The notes under the pieces: generated by a model
What the model was told of the DNA's origin: nothing
The model's input: the letters and a program-made list of their open reading frames with translations, nothing else
Database searches by the model: none
Translations under genes and position numbers: made by a program
Shown: positions 15,623 through 24,567 of the stretch, piece by piece
Position numbering within the stretch: position 1 is the first letter of the stretch
Layout: each line of letters starts with the position of its first letter
Assembly (NCBI RefSeq): GCF_900142475.1
Contig: NZ_FRAY01000001.1
Coordinates: forward strand, 310,001-374,000
Reading direction: 5' to 3'
From: Fibrobacter sp. UWH4
GTDB taxonomy: Bacteria; Fibrobacterota; Fibrobacteria; Fibrobacterales; Fibrobacteraceae
DNA: 64,000 nt

Positions 15623-16738
15623 ATGCAGACAGATAATGAAAATAGGGACTTGAAATACTGCCGCTATTATCATGGCGAACAGCAGGATCCGTATAGGGAT
15701 TCGTTCAAGGGACGCGCCTGGATGGCGGAGCAGTTAGCGAGTGAACGCGCTTCGGATTCAGCGAAGGATTTCTTGTCGTTTGTGGCTGCACATATCAGCA
15801 AGTGGGAACCTTATGGCTATGAACCGGATGTCGCTCGTTATATAGCCTTCTTTGAAGGTTGCTCCTTTGAAGAAAAAATCGAAATTGCAATTGGCTATGG
15901 GCTTGGAGATGCACTTCAATTCAAGAAATCTCGTGGGCGAACCATTTTCGAAAGCCATTCAGATGCGGGTTTCTATACTCCCGAGACAATTGATATGGGT
16001 GTTCTGCTCTATAGCGACGGGCGAGTCTATATTAAGAATGCTGTGCCGGAAGGCTGCGGTTGCCTGAATTTGCTGCAGGACGGGCAAGATCCCTGCACTC
16101 AGGTGTATTTTTATGCAGGGAAATACAAAGAAACTGCCGATGCTGTCAAGAAACTGATAGATGAAAACTGGGAACGTATTTCCACATTGCCTTCAAAAAT
16201 TGATGATTTTGTTTGCGATGGCGGCTTTTCGCACTATAAATTCTTGAGCAAACATTTTAGGGGAATGATTTATGGGGGATCGGAGGAATCGAAGGCGGTT
16301 GAAACATTTCATAATCGGGTTCTGAATATTTTCTATCGAACGAATGCGCCTTCCTATGATTGGCTTGATGTTACGACCGATGTTGAAACTTTCGTCGAAC
16401 AATGGGGTGCTTTGTTGGATGAAATTGATGCGGATGAAACCCGTGCAAAGGTTTACGATTTTATCGAAAGTGAACGATTTGCCGAAGACTGCCGAAATCT
16501 GGGCTTTGAAATGGATGTTTTTGAAAGCTTCAATAGGAGCGCTGGTCGCGATGTTTCGGCCAATGACAATAGATTAGCCGAGGAATTTATCGCGACGTGT
16601 GATGACTATCGAGCCTTGGGAAACGCAATATTCAGCCAGTGGCGCTATTATAACCACTGGGCGACTGATGTAAAAGCCGAGTTCAATATCATGTGGTTTA
16701 GACTCGCGTTCAAAAGATTGCTAGAGTTAGCGGAGTAA
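15623..16738 (+). CDS. Protein of unknown function in the toxin-antitoxin/AlbA_2 block
   Basis: 371 aa, soluble, acidic, without signal peptide, membrane segment or repeat. Aromatic-rich ends (YCRYYHGEQQDPY near the start, FSQWRYYNHWATD near residue 340) and a central FVCDGGFSHYKFLSKHFRGMIYGG are the most distinctive stretches. I recognise no family. AAAGGAGG lies six bases before the ATG, the best ribosome site in this block, so it should be well translated. It follows the toxin gene on the same strand by 68 bases and precedes the AlbA_2-type regulator. A role in phage defence or stress is possible by position only. Confidence 0.75.
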   Translation: MQTDNENRDLKYCRYYHGEQQDPYRDSFKGRAWMAEQLASERASDSAKDFLSFVAAHISKWEPYGYEPDVARYIAFFEGCSFEEKIEIAIGYGLGDALQFKKSRGRTIFESHSDAGFYTPETIDMGVLLYSDGRVYIKNAVPEGCGCLNLLQDGQDPCTQVYFYAGKYKETADAVKKLIDENWERISTLPSKIDDFVCDGGFSHYKFLSKHFRGMIYGGSEESKAVETFHNRVLNIFYRTNAPSYDWLDVTTDVETFVEQWGALLDEIDADETRAKVYDFIESERFAEDCRNLGFEMDVFESFNRSAGRDVSANDNRLAEEFIATCDDYRALGNAIFSQWRYYNHWATDVKAEFNIMWFRLAFKRLLELAE

Positions 16739-16775
16739 AAGTTGGTCCCGACAAGGGTAGTGTTAGTAGCTTGTA
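16737..16775 (+). pseudogene. Possible 3' scrap of another AlbA_2/RecG-like gene
   Basis: Read in frame from 16737, the bases give KVGPDKGSVSSL then TAA. VGPDKG is the conserved ending of AlbA_2/RecG-like regulators (the next gene ends RRIGPDKGGHWQ). The match is only six residues, so this is suggestive at best. Confidence 0.25.
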
Positions 16776-16856
16776 AAATTTTCTTACGCCCCTTGCCAAT
16801 TCTAGTACATAATCTACATTTCAGTTGCGGTTCCTAATAGTGTAGGCTCCGAAAGG

Positions 16857-16888
16857 CATTTGATGATTATCAAATGTTTTTCTTTTTT
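16857..16888 (+). terminator. Hairpin and T-tract directly upstream of the AlbA_2 gene (attenuator or operator)
   Basis: CATTTGAT (16857-16864), loop GATT, ATCAAATG (16869-16876), then TTTTTCTTTTTT ending three bases before the AGGAG ribosome site. The structure looks like an intrinsic terminator placed in the leader of the gene it precedes. Confidence 0.65.
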
Positions 16889-16898
16889 AGGAGATTCT

Positions 16899-18242
16899 AT
16901 GCCAGAGAACCAAAATATCGAATACAAGTCGTCGTGGTGGGACGAATATCTCAAGTGGATTTGCGGCTTTGCCAATGCGCAGGGTGGCAAGCTGTATATC
17001 GGCGTCAGCGACGATGGGCAAGTATGCGGTGTGCAGAATGCCAAAAGGCTCATGGAAGATGTCCCGAACAAGATTAGGGAATCGTTGGGCATGCTTGTTG
17101 ATGTGAATTTACTTTCTGCAGATTCAAAGGAATACATTGAAATATCGGTTCCTGCCAGTTCTGAGCCTGTAAATTACAGGGGAGAGTATCACTATAGAAG
17201 CGGAAGTACGAAGCAGCTTTTGCAGGGGCCTGCTCTTACGCATTTTTTGTTGGACAGAACCAGGACAAAATGGGATGCTATGCCGGTTGATGGTGTTGAA
17301 TTCAAGGATTTGGATAAGGAAAGCTTTGATATATTCCGTCGTGAGGCAAAGAAATCCGGCAGAATGACTGCGCAGGATTTGGCGATGACGAATGAAGAAC
17401 TGCTCGACAATTTGAATTTGACCGAGAATGGAAAATTGACTCGGGCTGCGGTTCTGCTTTTTCATCGCAAACCGGAAAGATGGTTTGGCGGTGCCTATGT
17501 AAAAATTGGTTTCTTTGGCGATGGCCCTGATCTGCAGTATCAGGATGAAATTTACGGTTCCTTGTTTATTCAGGCGGACAGGGTTGTTGAACTCATCTAT
17601 CTTAAGTATTTTAAGGCTCGTATCAGTTATGATGGCCTGATTCGTGTGGAGCGTTATCCGATTCCTAAGGATGCCATGCGCGAAGCGGTATTCAACGCGT
17701 TGATGCATTCTAATTACGATTCTGGGGTGCAAATCCAAATAAGAATACATGAAGATCTCGTACTAATCAGCAATGATTGTGTTTTTCCTGCAAATTGGAC
17801 TGCTGAAACGCTTATGCAGCGACACCGTTCAGAACAATACAATCCTAAAATTGCGAATGCGTTCTTTAGGGCTGGCTATGTGGAGGCCTGGGGTCGCGGA
17901 ATCGAGAATATGTGCAAACTTTGTGCCGATTATGGCGTAAAGACGGAATATACGGTGCATCCTTGCGATGTGATGCTGGAATTCAGAATTCCTCAATTGG
18001 ATGCTTCTGATAAGTGGCCTGAAAAGGTCACTGAAAGGGTCACTGAAAAGGTCACTGAAAATCAGGCTATAATAATAAGAGAAATGGAGAAAAATCCTTT
18101 TATTACGGCAATTGGTCTTGCAAAGATTCTAGGAATTTCGCTTAGAAAAACGAAAGAGAACATAAAGAAACTGCAACAAAAAGGGCTTATCCGTCGGATA
18201 GGCCCTGATAAAGGTGGTCACTGGCAAATCACGAAGAACTAG
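16899..18242 (+). CDS. AlbA_2 (Schlafen-type) domain transcriptional regulator, RecG-like
   Basis: 447 aa. The N-terminal AlbA_2 domain (about 1-120) shows NIEYKSSWWDEYLKWICGFANAQGGKLYIGV, the signature of the divergent-AAA-4/Schlafen group. A middle region carries AMREAVFNALMHSNYD and GRGIENM, the HATPase_c_4 pattern. The tandem VTERVTEKVTEN (about 380-391) leads into a C-terminal winged helix (AIGLAKILGISLRKTKENIKKLQQKGLIRRIGP). Such proteins are often annotated as ATP-dependent DNA helicase RecG-like but are putative regulators, frequent in accessory and defence islands. The start at 16899 uses AGGAG seven bases upstream. Its stop TAG shares a CTAG with the stop of the convergent gene. Confidence 0.88.
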   Translation: MPENQNIEYKSSWWDEYLKWICGFANAQGGKLYIGVSDDGQVCGVQNAKRLMEDVPNKIRESLGMLVDVNLLSADSKEYIEISVPASSEPVNYRGEYHYRSGSTKQLLQGPALTHFLLDRTRTKWDAMPVDGVEFKDLDKESFDIFRREAKKSGRMTAQDLAMTNEELLDNLNLTENGKLTRAAVLLFHRKPERWFGGAYVKIGFFGDGPDLQYQDEIYGSLFIQADRVVELIYLKYFKARISYDGLIRVERYPIPKDAMREAVFNALMHSNYDSGVQIQIRIHEDLVLISNDCVFPANWTAETLMQRHRSEQYNPKIANAFFRAGYVEAWGRGIENMCKLCADYGVKTEYTVHPCDVMLEFRIPQLDASDKWPEKVTERVTEKVTENQAIIIREMEKNPFITAIGLAKILGISLRKTKENIKKLQQKGLIRRIGPDKGGHWQITKN

Positions 18243-19762
18243 CGCTTTGTAACGGGGTAATACGCTCCGTGTGCGGCTTTTCCCGGAACATTGCGGCCCT
18301 TGAGATCGGTCATTTTGCTGGCACGAACATTGCCGATACTGCCGCTGTTTAGAATGCGCCTGTCTGCGATAGCAGTGGTTCCGCCTTCGTCAAGCAACCC
18401 TGCGATGACTTCGGCGCTGGCGCTGAGGCTTGCCTTGTAGGGGATGGTCGCGCCTTTCAAAAGCTTGTCGCCGGTGATGGTGAGTTCGGGCGTTTCGCTG
18501 TCACCGATTGTGAGGCCCGCGACGGTGAAGGTCGCTTCTTCGCCGGGGAGGAGGCCCTTGAGCGATTTCTCGCTGCGCACGCCGTTCACGGTCACGTAGG
18601 CGTTGTGGTACAGCGGTGCGATGCCGATGTTCTTTACGCGCACGGCGGCCGAAACTTTGTTGACCGCATAGCCCGTGACTTCGAACTTGTAGCCCGCATA
18701 GGAACTGGCCTCGTACACGCGTTCCTTGGTGGCGTAACTGCCTTCGGGCGCATCGTTCCCGATTACGTACGTCATGTGGTACTTGCTTGCGGCATCTTCC
18801 CAGGTGACGCCGTAAAGGCCTGCCGGGTTCAGGAACTCGCGCTGGTCCTTTTCGGTGTAGTAGCTGACTTCGCCTCCGCCGGGAGCGGTTTTCCAGCGGT
18901 CTGTGCCCAGGTCGCGCCAGTTACGCTCGTTGTCGCCATTGCCCTGCGAAATGTCGTGTTCCTTGTGCATGAAGGAATCGTCGAACAGCCCGAAATTGAG
19001 CCCGAGCAAGGTCTTGTTGCCTGCGACGGGCGTGTAGTTGTTGTCTGCCGCATCGATGGAGATGCTCCACGGGGTCTCTTCGAACAAACTATCAAGATGC
19101 GTCAGGAATTCGGCTTGGTAATCCTTGGTGGCGAAGTTGACCCCAAAGTTTAGCTTGGTGCCGTAGATATGATATTCGCCCCAGTGCCCGAAACCCGCCT
19201 GCACGAATGCGATGCGCGGGTCGGTGTCGTATTTCGCGGCAAAGTCGGTGTAGAACTGCTTGTAGAACCACAGGAGTTCCTTGTTGCTCCAGTCGGCATA
19301 GTAGGTGGGACCGTCGCCGCCCGGGTCTTCGGAATACGTTTCGGTGTAGGACTTGTTCGCCTTGATGTAGTTGGGGACTGCGGTGGCGCCCTTCACATTC
19401 TCGGTGCAGCCCGATGCGTTTTCGATGATTGCGCTCGGGTACTCGATGCGGAACCGCACGATGGCCTGGTGCCCGCGGCTCGCAATATCGTCGAGCATTT
19501 TCTCGAAGCTGCTCCAGTCGTAGTCAATCTTGTCGTCGGTCTTGCCCTTCACCACGGCGCAGGGGAGGCAGTACGAGAATTCGAGCGAAATGGATTTTTG
19601 AAGGTCCTTCTGGTCTTTTGCCTGGTCGGGCCAGAACACGATTCCCTTCATGGGCTCGAGCGTCTCGATTTCTTTGTTGAGCGCGACGGAGCGATCCGCC
19701 GCGAATGATGCTGTTGCCAAAAATGCAATCGCGCCACCAACGATTATCCAATTCTTTTCCAT
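18239..19762 (-). CDS. Secreted DUF4832/DUF4874-like protein (glycoside-hydrolase-like barrel)
   Basis: 507 aa with signal peptide ending ATASFAADR. The body resembles the DUF4874-DUF4832 pair: an N-terminal barrel segment (MKGIVFWPDQ, GHQAIVRFRIEYPS, IAFVQAGFGHWGEYHIYG), then a C-terminal beta-sandwich (about 355-460). The barrel resembles glycoside hydrolases, but no activity is established for the family as far as I can tell. The last 30 residues (SKMTDLKGRNVPGKAAHGAYYPVTKR) are a basic tail like that of other Fibrobacter secreted enzymes. The ATG at 19762 has AGGAG six bases upstream. It lies 78 bases downstream of the GH18 gene on the same strand, with no terminator between, so the two may be cotranscribed. 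Confidence 0.75.
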   Translation of the reverse strand: MEKNWIIVGGAIAFLATASFAADRSVALNKEIETLEPMKGIVFWPDQAKDQKDLQKSISLEFSYCLPCAVVKGKTDDKIDYDWSSFEKMLDDIASRGHQAIVRFRIEYPSAIIENASGCTENVKGATAVPNYIKANKSYTETYSEDPGGDGPTYYADWSNKELLWFYKQFYTDFAAKYDTDPRIAFVQAGFGHWGEYHIYGTKLNFGVNFATKDYQAEFLTHLDSLFEETPWSISIDAADNNYTPVAGNKTLLGLNFGLFDDSFMHKEHDISQGNGDNERNWRDLGTDRWKTAPGGGEVSYYTEKDQREFLNPAGLYGVTWEDAASKYHMTYVIGNDAPEGSYATKERVYEASSYAGYKFEVTGYAVNKVSAAVRVKNIGIAPLYHNAYVTVNGVRSEKSLKGLLPGEEATFTVAGLTIGDSETPELTITGDKLLKGATIPYKASLSASAEVIAGLLDEGGTTAIADRRILNSGSIGNVRASKMTDLKGRNVPGKAAHGAYYPVTKR

Positions 19763-19840
19763 ACACACTCCTGTCGGGGAATACCCGTTACTCTAAATCT
19801 ATCGTGTAGAATGGCTTAAGTCAAGTAAAAAATGAATCTT

Positions 19841-21064
19841 TTAAGGTTCGAAAATACGGATAAACTTCGGTTTGCCTTTCACGCTTTTGCCGAGGGCGTC
19901 TACCTGCTTGCCTGAGGTGCCTTGCGCCCGGGGTTGTGATGTGGCGCGGACCTTGCGGGCGTATGGAATTGCGTCGGTGGAACCGTCGCGCAAAACTACC
20001 GCGATGCTGTCGAGGATTGGGTTGCCTGTACCTTCGATGTAGTCGTGCGAGACTTCCCATACCATGATGCCCGCGTAGCCGTTATCCTTGACCCAGCGGC
20101 TCTTGACGGCGGAGGAATGCGGGTCTTCGAAGGTCACGTAGCCGGTCGAAGATACGCCGTAAGGTGACACGGAGACGCTGTCGAAAAAGAATTCCCATTC
20201 GGGATTCGCGACAATGTCCTTGTACGGGACCTGCTTCGCGGTTCCCTTGGTAAAGTCGGTGCCGGGGCCCGTCGCTCCCTTGAATTCAAACCCGAAGGAA
20301 GGAATGCCGAAGACCATCTTTTCGGTGGGAACGCCGCGCTTTTTCCAGTAGTCGCGGGTCTGTTCCCACGACCAGGTGGTGTAGCCGTTGTGCGGGTAGA
20401 GCGGCGAATCGAACATGGCTTTGTCGTCCCAGTCGCCGGTGATGTCGTAGGTCATGAACCCGAACCAGTCCTGGTTTTCGACGAGGACTTCGGGCGTGAA
20501 GAATTTGCCGTAGTATTGCGAGCAGGGGAGCGCTGCCGAGAGGGTCTTGCCCTCGGGAAGTGCTGCGCGGAGCTCCGTGAGCAACTTGTTGTAGGCGATG
20601 GTGTCGGCGTCGGGCACGGGATTGTATTCCCATTCCCAGTCCATGTCGAGGCCGTCCAGGTTGTGGTCGGCAACGAACTGCACGAGGTTCGCGATAAACT
20701 TTTGGCGGAGTGCGTCGTCCGATGCGACGGGCACGAAGTTCTCGCTCTGTCCGCCACCGCCGAGCGAGACGATGACCTTTGTTCCTGCGGCATGCCCGAG
20801 TGCGACCATTTCGTCGAGGGCGGTCGGGTCGTCTGCGGCATCGCCACGCAAGCTTCCGTCGGTATCCGGAGTGATAAAGCTCCACAGCACGTGAGTCAGC
20901 TTTTCGTACGGGACTTTATCGACGGTGTAGGCGGGCTTGTGCCACTTGCCCCAGTCGGGGTAATAGCCGATGAACAGCGGTTCGGCCCACGCCGAACAAG
21001 CGCTTGCGAAGATTAAAAAAGCCGCGAGGGTTTTTGCGAGGGAAAGTGTGCTCAATTGACTCAT
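19841..21064 (-). CDS. Secreted GH18 family glycosidase (chitinase-like)
   Basis: 407 aa with signal peptide ending SAWAEP. GH18 barrel: GYYPDWGKW on strand 1, KVIVSLGGGG (SxGG, about 97-103), and the catalytic DGLDMDWEW at 137-145 with the proton donor Glu144 of DxxDxDxE. FGFMTYDITGDWD and IMVWEVSHD are the later barrel strands. It should hydrolyse beta-1,4 GlcNAc links in chitin or a related glycan outside the cell. The tail from about residue 370 is basic and ends FIRIFEP, like a secretion or anchoring tail. CAAGGAG precedes the ATG. Confidence 0.92.
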   Translation of the reverse strand: MSQLSTLSLAKTLAAFLIFASACSAWAEPLFIGYYPDWGKWHKPAYTVDKVPYEKLTHVLWSFITPDTDGSLRGDAADDPTALDEMVALGHAAGTKVIVSLGGGGQSENFVPVASDDALRQKFIANLVQFVADHNLDGLDMDWEWEYNPVPDADTIAYNKLLTELRAALPEGKTLSAALPCSQYYGKFFTPEVLVENQDWFGFMTYDITGDWDDKAMFDSPLYPHNGYTTWSWEQTRDYWKKRGVPTEKMVFGIPSFGFEFKGATGPGTDFTKGTAKQVPYKDIVANPEWEFFFDSVSVSPYGVSSTGYVTFEDPHSSAVKSRWVKDNGYAGIMVWEVSHDYIEGTGNPILDSIAVVLRDGSTDAIPYARKVRATSQPRAQGTSGKQVDALGKSVKGKPKFIRIFEP

Positions 21065-21416
21065 TTGAAACTCCTTGCTTCTAAATATAAGCTTTTTGTT
21101 GTTTAAAGACTCATTACGAACAAATTTGTATAAATTTTGAAGAGAAAAAGCGATTGTTTGAAGGCCGAAAAATGGAGAAAAAATCCAAAATTAGCTGAAA
21201 AATGACTATGAAAATCGATTTCAGGCATATAAATTGCTAATAAAACGAATTTTATATGCCCAAGGTGCGTTTGTGGGTGCTTAAAAAAAGGGGGGGGGCA
21301 TGGTGCATTCAAATTTTTTATGGAACATCCCCAAAAAATGAAATTTAAACGGGTTTTACACATTTTGTGGTGCCTTAGGGGTGTCATTTGGGGATGAAGC
21401 GATGTAATTTTGAAGT
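21065..21416 (+). other. Structured non-coding region upstream of the CotH gene: two inverted repeats and an A7G9 tract
   Basis: No gene is seen here. GGCATATAAA (21224-21233) is repeated inverted as TTTATATGCC (21251-21260). CATCCCCAAA (21326-21335) is repeated inverted as TTTGGGGATG (21387-21396), the right arm ending 20 bases before the CotH start codon. Between them a run of seven A then nine G occupies 21283-21298. A 108-codon reading frame on the minus strand is judged spurious. Confidence 0.6.
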
Positions 21417-24400
21417 ATGCGTACCCCAAAACTCAATTTGTGGGATGTATGGTTTCTCTTAGTCTTGGTGTGTGTGGTGGCATGCTCGGACGATTCTTCC
21501 GGAACGAAACCGGATGTTTCCGAACCCGATGGATTTTCGTCGGATTCTCAGGTTATCATTGGCGAAGACGGCTTGCCGATTCCCGTAAGTAGTTCTGCGG
21601 CGCTTGATGATCCGTTGAATCCGCTGGCGGGAATTTCGTCATCTTCCAAGAAAAGCGATGGCTCGCACGAAGGTCCTCTTCCCGGTGAAGATCCGGGAAT
21701 GGTCGCGGTTGATACGACGGTGCCTTTTGTGGGTAACTTCCCGGTCATTTTCTCCGAAGTTTCGCCGTCGAATGCAAATTTCAAGGATAACGATGGCAAT
21801 GACCCCGGCTGGCTTGAACTTTATAATACGAGCGATGCTCCGGTGAGCCTCAATGGTGTTGCCTTGAGTAATGACCCCAAGTTCCCGCGTCGTTGGGTCT
21901 TTGGCAATGCGACTATTCCTGCCAAGAGCCACATGATTGTGTTCCTTTCGGGCAAGAACTATGCCGACTATATTCCGCCTTCGGATTCGGTCAATATGAT
22001 CGGTTCCGATTGCAGTTCGGAATCTTCTGCGGGCGGGTTCGGCGCGTTCCCTGGCATGGGTGACTGGGGCGGCGGTATGGGGGATTTCGGTGGCGGATTC
22101 CCCGGTGGTGGCGCAGGTGCTGGTGTCGGTGGCGCCGCTGCTACAGGTAACTCCGGAAATGTCGAAAATCTTCCGGGAAAATCCTCGTTGTGCTTTAACG
22201 AAGGTGGCGTGAACCAAGTGGGAGCCGTCATGAAGGTGCCGCAGGGTGGTTCCTATTCTCGTGTGGTTGTGAATTCCGGTGCGGCAAAGCTCGGCAATGC
22301 AGACCAGCTCGTGATTCGAGGATTTATTACCAAAACGCACAAAATTCGCGTAAACTTTAAGGAGGGAAACGATATTAGTGCGTGGACCGGCAAGAATCTT
22401 CGTGGCTCGGGTGATACGAATTCGGTGTATTATGTGCGCCTTGGCGACAACGCCTCCGATATCAAACGTGGCAATGTCTCGGCAACGACGTTTGCTACCG
22501 AAACCCAGGGCTCTGAATCAACGACCATCAAGATTACATCGTACATAGCACGTAAACGTGGTCATGAACCGCATACGACCTTTAAGGCCGAGGATCAGGG
22601 TGGTGTTCTTTACCTCGTGAGTGAAACGGGAGTGCTTGATTCCGTGCGCTATTCTGCGGTGCCTACGGGTGCATCCTGGTCCCGCGATGCCGCGGGTAAG
22701 TGGGGCTTTGCCTCTCCTTCGCCTTATGGAAATACGGTGGGTGAGGTTTTTGCGGTACAGGCTCAAACTAACGAAGTGAATATTCCGGCATCCGGTTTCT
22801 ATTCTTCTGCGATAACGGTCTCTTTCCCGGCGGGAACCCGCTGCGAACAGGGCGGAACGGAACCGACGGCGAATTTGCCTACGGTGGAACAGACTTTGAC
22901 GATTAATGCGACTGCGGTGTTGCGCTGCCGTGCTTATGTTGCGGGGTCTTACCCGAGCGAAGAAATTGTACGGACCTACGTGTTCGAAAGACAGCCTTCG
23001 ATTGCAACTTTATTTGTAACGACGGATCCTTTGTCGATGTTCAGCCCCGATACGGGCCTTTACATGACGGGTAATGGGGCCGCCATGATGGACCCCAAAA
23101 AGGGCGCGAACTTCTGGAGTAACCGCGAACTTCCCGTGTATGTAGAGCTATTTGAACCGAATAAACCGCAGGCTCCTGCGTTCGGCGTGATGGGCGATTA
23201 CAAAATTTCGGGGCAGTACAGTCGCGCCAAAGAAAAGAAATCTTTCTCGATTACCTTGCGCGAAGAATACGGCGATAAACGCCTCAAGTACCCGTTGTTC
23301 CCGGATTATCCGGAACTTAAGAAATTCAAGGCGTTCTCGCTTAGGAATTTCGGAAACAACAGTGGAGACGACTATGTGCGCGACCGCATCGGAACTTCGA
23401 TGACAGAAGGGCTTGACGTCGATTACCAGCGCGGGCGTTACGTTGTTGTGTATTACAATGGCAAGTATTACGGTGTACACGATTTACGTGAACGCAACAA
23501 CGAGTACTATTACGAAACCAAGTATGGCCTTGACGCATCGGATATCGACTTGATTGATGCCCAAAATGAAGCGGGTGCGGGCTCGGCGACCGATTACAAG
23601 GCGATGATTGATTGGCTCCAGAGTAATGAACTGACGAACGATGCAAACTATCAGAAGATTGCCGACCAGATTGATGTCGATAACTACATAAACTATATGC
23701 AGGCCGAAATGTTCGTGAACAATGGCGACTGGCCGCACAACAATATGAAAAAATGGCGTGTCGCAAGTCAGAAGAGTAAATGGAAATGGTTCCTGTACGA
23801 TGTAGACTTTGGCTTCGGCGCTGGTTACAATACGCAGAATGGCAACGTGTTCAGCTACGTGACCAATCCGAACGGTACAAACGGCATGGGAATGATGCCT
23901 GGTATGGGTGGCGGTCAGCAGAGTAGCGGCTCTATTTCGGAGCATACGATTCTCATGATCCGTTTGCTCGGTAACGAAGGATTCAAGAAGGCTTTCATTA
24001 ATCGCTTCTGCGTACTCTTGTCTATGAACTTCTCTGCCGACAGGCTCGTGAAACGTATTGACGAATTGCAATCGCAGGTGCAAGCCGAAGTGGCGCGTGA
24101 TGCGGAATTCTGGAACTACGACGCCGCATCGATGTCGAGTAATCTTGAAAAGATCAAGTCCTTTGCGCAGACCCGCCAGCAGACCATTATGAGCGAAATG
24201 CAGCAGTACTTTAGCTTGAGAGAAACTGCTTCGGTAACTCTTTCGGCGCAGGGCTCGGGCAAGGTCCTGGTGCATAACCTGCCGCTCGATCAAAGTTCTA
24301 TGTCGGTGAACTTCTTTAGAGATGTCCCGGTAACCGTAACCGCGATGCCCAATGCGGGTGCCGTATTCGGTGGCTGGAGCGATGGCGTCCAAGAAGCAAC

Positions 24401-24452
24401 TCGAACCTTTAATCCCGGCGAAGTAGCAACAGTCACTGCAACATTTAAGTAA
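21417..24452 (+). CDS. CotH kinase-fold lipoprotein with lamin-tail and InlB-repeat-like domains
   Basis: 1011 aa lipoprotein; the lipobox VVAC puts the lipidated Cys near residue 22. Order of parts: short Ser-rich spacer; lamin-tail domain (about 105-185: VIFSEVSPSNANFKDNDGNDP, WLELYNTS); Gly-rich segment (about 200-245); a chitobiase-C-like sandwich (about 450-525); CotH domain (about 565-850) with SFSITLREEYGDKRLKYPLF, FSLRNFGNN, YYGVHDLRERNN and WKWFLYDVDFGFG; and a C-terminal GGWSDGVQEATRTFNPG module like a divergent InlB B-repeat. CotH of Bacillus is a kinase-fold protein that phosphorylates spore-coat proteins; by analogy this may modify a surface component. No strong ribosome site precedes the ATG. 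Confidence 0.85.
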   Translation: MRTPKLNLWDVWFLLVLVCVVACSDDSSGTKPDVSEPDGFSSDSQVIIGEDGLPIPVSSSAALDDPLNPLAGISSSSKKSDGSHEGPLPGEDPGMVAVDTTVPFVGNFPVIFSEVSPSNANFKDNDGNDPGWLELYNTSDAPVSLNGVALSNDPKFPRRWVFGNATIPAKSHMIVFLSGKNYADYIPPSDSVNMIGSDCSSESSAGGFGAFPGMGDWGGGMGDFGGGFPGGGAGAGVGGAAATGNSGNVENLPGKSSLCFNEGGVNQVGAVMKVPQGGSYSRVVVNSGAAKLGNADQLVIRGFITKTHKIRVNFKEGNDISAWTGKNLRGSGDTNSVYYVRLGDNASDIKRGNVSATTFATETQGSESTTIKITSYIARKRGHEPHTTFKAEDQGGVLYLVSETGVLDSVRYSAVPTGASWSRDAAGKWGFASPSPYGNTVGEVFAVQAQTNEVNIPASGFYSSAITVSFPAGTRCEQGGTEPTANLPTVEQTLTINATAVLRCRAYVAGSYPSEEIVRTYVFERQPSIATLFVTTDPLSMFSPDTGLYMTGNGAAMMDPKKGANFWSNRELPVYVELFEPNKPQAPAFGVMGDYKISGQYSRAKEKKSFSITLREEYGDKRLKYPLFPDYPELKKFKAFSLRNFGNNSGDDYVRDRIGTSMTEGLDVDYQRGRYVVVYYNGKYYGVHDLRERNNEYYYETKYGLDASDIDLIDAQNEAGAGSATDYKAMIDWLQSNELTNDANYQKIADQIDVDNYINYMQAEMFVNNGDWPHNNMKKWRVASQKSKWKWFLYDVDFGFGAGYNTQNGNVFSYVTNPNGTNGMGMMPGMGGGQQSSGSISEHTILMIRLLGNEGFKKAFINRFCVLLSMNFSADRLVKRIDELQSQVQAEVARDAEFWNYDAASMSSNLEKIKSFAQTRQQTIMSEMQQYFSLRETASVTLSAQGSGKVLVHNLPLDQSSMSVNFFRDVPVTVTAMPNAGAVFGGWSDGVQEATRTFNPGEVATVTATFK

Positions 24453-24474
24453 GAAATCATACCAATCGCTTCTG

Positions 24475-24503
24475 GAGCCCGCCAATGGCGGGCTTTCTTC
24501 TAA
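24475..24503 (+). terminator. Intrinsic terminator of the CotH gene
   Basis: AGCCCGCC (24476-24483), loop AAT, GGCGGGCT (24487-24494), then TTCTTCT. Confidence 0.85.
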
Positions 24504-24567
24504 CATCCCACTTCCTACTTCCTACTTCCCACTTCCCACATCCCACTATTTACTACATTTTAGTACA
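24504..24567 (+). repeat. Pyrimidine word array upstream of der
   Basis: Degenerate tandem copies of CCCACTTCCTACTT-like words fill the space between the CotH terminator and der. It resembles the CTAACCACTAA array upstream of ettA. Confidence 0.5.

Noticed and set aside
21103-21429. 108-codon frame on the minus strand across the A7G9 tract
   Set aside because: No ribosome site, odd composition rich in Phe, Ile and His, and the region is better explained by inverted repeats and low complexity.
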